Positions 45,706-50,687 of a DNA stretch of 50,687 nt are shown piece by piece. Origin of the DNA: Methanosarcina sp. UBA293 (GTDB lineage: Archaea; Halobacteriota; Methanosarcinia; Methanosarcinales; Methanosarcinaceae). Below the pieces are notes generated by a model. The model worked only from the letters and a program-made list of their open reading frames with translations. It was not told the DNA's origin and searched no databases. A program made the position numbers and the translations under genes. Numbering within the stretch: the first letter of the stretch is position 1; the number at the start of each line of letters is the position of its first letter. Location: NCBI GenBank assembly GCA_002499445.1, contig DALS01000068.1, positions 1 through 50,687 on the forward strand, written 5' to 3'.

Positions 45706-48444
45706 GTGTCAACTTGCCCTACAACATACTTTGGAAAAAAAGGAGTATTTGTTGATAGGAAAGCCTGTATTCAGGCCTTTAGGGACAATATCCAGAATTC
45801 GGGAAACAAAGAATACAATGTCTTATTTTACCATGGAATTCCAGGTATTGGAAAAAGCAGGTTGCAAAAAGAACTTCAAAATATACTGGATGAAGAATAT
45901 CCTGAAATAATCTGGACATCCATCGATTTTGATATAAAAACTTACAGGGATACAGATACGTTTCTCATAAATTTACGCAACAAAATTCAGGAAAAGTATG
46001 GTGCAAAGTTCTACCTCTTTAATGCTGTTCATGCAATTTACTGGAAAAAGCTTTACCCAAAAATTCCACTACAGAAGATGGACTAGCCCCTGAGTAACAG
46101 AGGGGAATTTTTAGATAAAATAATAAATGTTCTTGATACAACAGGAAGAACCGCATTAGCATGGGAATTCTTAAACAGAGCTTCAGACAGTTTTAGAAGT
46201 TGGTGCACTTTAAACCATATTGATACTACTAAAATCGAGTCATTAGAACCAAGTAAGATCGAAGAATTCCTACCAGGAATTTTTGCTACTGATTTTTTTG
46301 AGTATTTAGGAAAAACCCCAAAAGTCTACATTTTTATTAACTCTTATGAAGCTCCCTGGGAAAGCAAAAAAAGTAAAGGTAATTTCCATGAAAAGGACAA
46401 ATGGATAAGAAACAAAGTTATCCCTAACATGCCAGGGCTTTCATGGGTAATTTGCGGAAGAGAAAATCTTCCTGAGGATTTCGAGTATGATCCTGTTTGG
46501 GAAATGTCTCTGGAACAGCACCAAGTAGACAAACTCTCAAAAAAATATTCTGACAAATTCTTAGAAGGATGCGGCATAGAAAATAAAGACATCCGGGACA
46601 TAATTATCAAGGCCAGTGATGGTGTTCTCTACTACCTAAACCTGTCTGTTGATACCTATGAAATGATAAAGACCTGCAAAAAAAGACAGCCAATTCCAGA
46701 AGATTTTGGAAAAACGCAGCATGAAATCTTCAAAAAGTTTGTTAATTGCCTAGATGCTGATGAAATTCGAGTACTTAAAGTACTCTCTGTGCCTAACTTC
46801 TGGGACCTGGACTTATTCAAAATGTTGATTTGGGCAGAATTTGATACTAGATACTCTGCAGCTAACACCGAATACCCTGTGACTAACACTGGATACCCTG
46901 AGACTGCATTTTCCGAGCTGACTAAGTTTTCCTTTATCAAAAAAGATGCTGGAGAAAGATATTTAATCCACGTGCTGATGAGGAAAAACCTTCAAGAATC
47001 CCAGAATGCCGATGATCGAAAACCTATTCACCAGTTTTTACTTGAGCACTACAGCAAGAAGTTAAAAGATCTCAAAATTGAGGCAATTTCACAGAAACAC
47101 GAAGTCGCCCTGATCGAAGCTTTTTACCACGCAAAAGAAGTTTTTGAAGCTGAAGATCTATTCAACTGGTTTATTTCTGTCTCTGAGCCATTCTACAGAG
47201 CAACATTCTGGCAATTAATTATTCCTCCCTATGAAGAAATCCTGATTATTCTTAAAGAGAAGCTCGGGCAGGAACATCCGTCGGTTGCAACAACCTTGAA
47301 CAACCTGGCAGAGCTTTATGAAAGTAAAGGGGATTACGAAAAAGCCCTCACACTTTATATGCAGTCACTTGAAATTCGTGAAAATGTACTGGGCCCGCAA
47401 CACCAGTCTGTTGCAGCAACCCTGAAAAATCTAGCAGGACTCTATGAAAATATGGGAGATTATGTTGCAACAACCTTGAATAATCTGGCTGAATTCTATA
47501 AAAATCTGGGAGATAATGAAAAAGCAATTTTATTTTATAAGCGGAGTCTACAAATTAGTGAATGCGTGCTAGGACCAAAGCATCCATCTATTGTCCCAAC
47601 CTTGAATAATCTTGCAGGACTCTATAGAAATATACAAGATTATGAAACAGCACTTCCACTTTATATACAATCATTTGAAATTAGTGAAAACGTATTGGGT
47701 CCAGAACACCCGTCCGTTGCAACAATTTTGAACAATCTGGCAGAGCTCTATAAAATTATGGGTGACTATGAAAAAGCACTCCTACTCTATAAACGGACAC
47801 TTGAAATTCGTGAAACTACATTTGGACCTCAACACCCTTATGTTGCAACAACCCTGAATAATCTGGCACTGCTCTACGAAAGCCTGGGATATTATGAAGA
47901 AGCGCTTTCACTTTATATGCGGGATCTAAAGATTAGTGAAAATGTGCTGGGTCCTCAACATCCGTCTGTTGCAGTAACCCTGAATAACTTGGCAGCACTT
48001 TATTATAATATGGGAAATTATGAGAAAGCACTCCCACTTTATAAACGGTCACTTAAAATTCGTAAAACTGCACTTGGACCTAAACATCCTTATGTTGCAA
48101 CAACCCTGAACAATCTGGCAGGACTTTATAGTATTATGGGAGAGTATGATAAAGCCCTTCCACTTTATAATCAGTCACTTGAAACCAGTGAAAGTGTGCT
48201 GGGTCCTCAACATCCATTTGTTGCAACAATCCTGAACAATCTTGCAGAACTTTATAGAAATGTAGGAGAATATGATAAAGCACTCCCACTTTATATGCGG
48301 TCGCTTAAAATTAGTGAAAATGTGTTGGGTCCTCAACATCCATCAGTTGCAACAATCCTAAATAATCTGACAGCACTCAAGAAGTGCAGAAAAGAAATTA
48401 GCCCTGATAAATTAGGGAGATTAAAACCTGAGAATCATGGTTAA
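45706..48444 (+). CDS. STAND-like P-loop NTPase with TPR array and in-frame TAG
   Basis: The frame runs from GTG 45706 (preceded by TAGGAGGA) to TAA 48442-48444 with one interruption, TAG at 46084-46086 (codon 127). Read through, it is 912 residues. The NTPase has Walker A GIPGIGKS (44-51), a Walker B-like YIFINSYE (about 208-215, Asn replacing the usual Asp) and a sensor-like WVICGREN. From about residue 520 there are nine kinesin-light-chain-type 42-residue TPRs (HPSVATTLNNLAELY...). The NTPase continues across the TAG: the nucleotide site lies before it and the Walker B after it, so neither half is a complete domain. Either pyrrolysine is inserted or the gene has a recent nonsense mutation. 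STAND proteins are signal-dependent switches, often in defence or regulation. Confidence 0.75.
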
Positions 48445-48682
48445 GGTTAGAAAAACAGTAAACTCAGACTTTAATCCTGTCTCTAATCCTATCTCTATTT
48501 TTAGCACCAAGTCAGCTGGCATCTAAAACAGGTTATGACCCATAAGATTAAATAACATTTATCCTATTTTCCCTTGAAATCGGCAATGGCGAGACGAGTT
48601 AAAAACAGCTAACGCCCAGGATGGAACTCTAAGATACGGGGATTTTCGGTTAATCTCAAAACTTAAATTGAGGCTTGTAAAG

Positions 48683-48934
48683 ATGCAGTACCAGACAACA
48701 GTTAGAATTGAACAGAAAGCAGGTATGCTCGATCCTGAAGGCACTACCACAAAAAGGGCTCTCGGACAACTTGGCTACCAGGTCAACAGCGTAAAAACCG
48801 CAAAATTATATGAAATCGTGTTTGAAGCCGAATCTGTTGAGATAGCAAAGCAGAAAGCTGACGAGATGTGCCAGAAACTTATTGCAAATCCAATCGTCAA
48901 CAATTATACAATTGAGCTCAAGGAACTTAAGTGA
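48683..48934 (+). CDS. purS: Phosphoribosylformylglycinamidine synthase subunit PurS
   Basis: 83 residues from ATG 48683 (GAGG upstream), normal for PurS; a TTG five codons earlier is less likely. Recognisable are GMLDPEGTTTKRALGQLGY and the alternating strand pattern ending in NPIVNNYTIELKEL. PurS bridges PurL and PurQ in the FGAM synthase of purine biosynthesis and helps channel ammonia. It is followed by purQ; purL is outside the window. Confidence 0.93.
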   Translation: MQYQTTVRIEQKAGMLDPEGTTTKRALGQLGYQVNSVKTAKLYEIVFEAESVEIAKQKADEMCQKLIANPIVNNYTIELKELK

Positions 48935-48993
48935 GCTGTGCGGATAAACGATTGAGATGTCGGAAAAGCCAAAGCTTTGAGATTGAGGGAAAA

Positions 48994-49692
48994 ATGAAAA
49001 TTGCTATTCTTCAGTTTGGGGGCACAAACTGTGATCTGGATGTTCTGCACGTCCTTAAAGACGTCGTGGGTGTGGATGCCGAGACTGTCTGGTACAAACA
49101 GGAAGATCTGACAGGTTTTGACGGAGTTGTCGTCCCTGGAGGTTTCTCCTACGGAGACTATTTAAGAGCAGGAGCAATTGCAGCCCGTACTCCAATAATG
49201 AACTCGGTAAAAAAACTTGCAGCCGAAGGCAAGCCTGTCCTCGGAATTTGCAACGGTTTTCAGATTCTCACGGAAGCCAGGGTGCTTGAAGGAGCCCTGA
49301 CAACTAACAAGTACCCGAAATTCCGATGCCAGTGGACCAATCTCAGGATAGAAAACACTGATACGCCTTTTACCTCGAAGTTCAAGAAAGGTGAGGTTAT
49401 TAGGATGCCTATTGCCCATATGGAAGGGCATTTCTATGCCGAAGAGAAAAATCTGGCAGAACTTGATGAGAACAAACAAGTTGTCTTCCGCTATGTGGAT
49501 GAAAATGGAAAAGTAACGGACGCAGCTAATCCCAATGGTTCTCTTGAAAATATTGCAGGAATAGTAAATACTTCAAGAAATATCTTAGGTCTCATGCCGC
49601 ATCCAGAAAGAGCCTCCGAGTTAATCCTGGGCTCAGACAACGGCCTGCGGGTTTTCGAGTCAATGGTGGATTATATTACTGAGAACTTCTGA
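48994..49692 (+). CDS. purQ: Phosphoribosylformylglycinamidine synthase, glutaminase subunit PurQ
   Basis: 232 residues from ATG 48994, which is preceded by GAGGGA; the open frame upstream to 48931 overlaps purS and is not needed. It is a class I glutamine amidotransferase: nucleophile Cys in LGICNGFQIL, catalytic His and Glu in LMPHPERAS, and the N-terminal IAILQFGGTNCDLDV typical of PurQ. It supplies ammonia from glutamine for the conversion of FGAR to FGAM. Co-transcribed with purS (59 bp apart). Confidence 0.95.
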   Translation: MKIAILQFGGTNCDLDVLHVLKDVVGVDAETVWYKQEDLTGFDGVVVPGGFSYGDYLRAGAIAARTPIMNSVKKLAAEGKPVLGICNGFQILTEARVLEGALTTNKYPKFRCQWTNLRIENTDTPFTSKFKKGEVIRMPIAHMEGHFYAEEKNLAELDENKQVVFRYVDENGKVTDAANPNGSLENIAGIVNTSRNILGLMPHPERASELILGSDNGLRVFESMVDYITENF

Positions 49693-49999
49693 TTACTGGG
49701 AATTTTTTATTACTTGAATCCTTATAAGTTCATTTTTATTTATTAGGACTTACGCAGTTCAAGCATTTTTCTGCAAGTCATATTAAAATATTTTTCCAAT
49801 AAAATAAATTAATATTTACAAATTGGTGGAAAATTCCATTTTCAAATTAAAAGTGTAATTTGTTGAGTCGAGAACTATAGCTGTACCGAAGAATGACACT
49901 GATTTTCAACTAAATTTACAAAAAACAACAATCAAGAATATTCATATGTTGGAGTGTTCTTGCTGCCGAATGTAGGCTCAAATAATCTAGCTCATGAAT

Positions 50000-50236
50000 T
50001 TACCGTCTATTTACTCGTCTACTTTTAAAGCAACCACATGATACTGATGTTTTATAGGAGGGGGTAAAAGATCTTGTCACTCCTGAATCTGGATCTCTTA
50101 CATCAATGGTACCATTCTCGATATATCTCATTCCAACTATATTGCTCTCGTCTATAGACAACAGAGTAGCAAATATCATCAGATTATAAATCGGATTAAT
50201 CTTGAAACTGTTGTCTGGATAAATTTGATTCTTGAA
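50000..50236 (-). pseudogene. Decayed coding relic
   Basis: The minus strand is open for about 78 codons between two TAA stops. It reads as coding-like sequence (NPIYNLMIFATLLSIDES, VGMRYIENGTIDVRDPDSG), without a plausible start at the upstream end. Family not recognised. It lies next to an inverted-repeat element, consistent with a degraded gene or transposase. Confidence 0.35.
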
Positions 50237-50280
50237 TTACTGCTTGATTTTATACTCGAGTGCGTGAGTCCTAAGAATAT

Positions 50281-50417
50281 AAAAATTGGGCTCTGTAGAA
50301 AACCTATCTACATCAGATGAAAGAGGCTGAAAAAAGATAAGTATATTCAGATCTTGCTGCTCAGTTTAAATTTATGAAAATTCATTATTTTAGAGGATTT
50401 CTACAGAGCCAAAAATT
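50281..50417. mobile_element. MITE-like element with terminal inverted repeats
   Basis: The left end GGGCTCTGTAGAAAACCT (50288-50305) is matched by the reverse complement of the right end AGGATTTCTACAGAGCC (50394-50410). Including the flanking AAAATT/AATTTT the match spans about 24 bp with a few differences. The internal 90 bp do not encode a protein. CTGTAGAAA-type ends are common in archaeal DDE insertion sequences, so a non-autonomous derivative is likely. Confidence 0.5.
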
Positions 50418-50687
50418 GTATCTCTTCAAATTCAAGGGAGAATTTTCCAACCCGAAAAATATGCTACAATTTTGTTATACAGTTTTAAAGCTGAATGCGT
50501 CTTATGATATTGTTTTTTAGACTTAGCTAAATTATTAATTTTTCAGCAAATATGTAAAATTTAATTTTGCCCATACAATTTGAAGAGGATACTAGAATTT
50601 GTATTATTAATTCGATTTTATTTACGAAGTATTTTCATAATTAATGCGACAAATATAATGAATATAGGGTCCTCTTAAACTCACTAT

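Larger units (their letters stand above)
49693..50687. other. Non-coding end region with element relics
   Basis: No intact gene. AGGACTTACGCAGTTCAAG near 49746 resembles insertion-sequence terminal motifs seen in archaea. A decayed coding stretch (50000-50236) and an inverted-repeat element (50281-50417) follow. The remaining sequence to 50687 is AT-rich and unassigned. Confidence 0.4.

Overview
The window comes from a methanogenic archaeon of the order Methanosarcinales, almost certainly a Methanosarcina. The evidence is methenyl-H4MPT cyclohydrolase (mch), a CooC-type CODH maturation ATPase, the archaeal wyosine enzyme Taw2, DUF2124, a FilR1-domain regulator, long AT-rich spacers and TATA-type promoters. 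Of about 35 genes with a clear end, none terminates in TAG, as expected where UAG is read as pyrrolysine. Two otherwise intact long reading frames carry one in-frame TAG each.

Layout. 1-1703: tail of an unknown gene, then an amino-acid permease. 1704-3292: non-coding stretch with a histidine-kinase gene remnant, a dense hairpin array, one very strong hairpin and tandem repeats. 3293-8359: signalling cluster (FilR1-type regulator, Cache-HAMP-PAS histidine kinase, REC protein, and a second REC paralogue with an internal TAG). 8382-9905: two-domain PPK2-type polyphosphate kinase. 9906-15412: AT-rich, gene-poor region with a 34-bp perfect palindrome, a zinc-ribbon protein, two small winged-helix proteins and tRNA-Gln(CUG). 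15413-21095: Cache-cupin exported protein, taw2, small membrane protein, CMD-fold protein, DUF2124 and mch. 21795-26062: a six-PAS histidine kinase flanked by two copies of a putative small RNA whose stems show compensatory changes and whose two loops share AATAGGG; a flavodoxin follows.

26862-33568: type I restriction-modification locus on the minus strand (hsdR split by a frameshift, hsdS, a 793-bp gap, hsdM, and a 51-codon ORF overlapping the end of hsdM). 33869-36320: LysE-type exporter and a DrrAB-like ABC exporter. 37079-37768: Sfp-type phosphopantetheinyl transferase. 38291-42868: envelope or proteostasis group (htpX, pspAB, PASTA protein, two TPR proteins), with a palindromic operator candidate before htpX. 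43078-45490: cooC and asnB. 45706-48444: P-loop/TPR (STAND-like) protein with an in-frame TAG. 48683-49692: purS-purQ. 49693-50687: decayed coding sequence and a MITE-like inverted-repeat element.

The strongest leads for new biology are the duplicated twin-hairpin RNA, the two TAG-containing genes, the hairpin array near position 2,200, and two genes (cooC and a TPR gene) whose best ribosome-binding sites point at ATA and ACG start codons. All calls come from reading the sequence alone. Family names are by recognition of motifs, not by database search.
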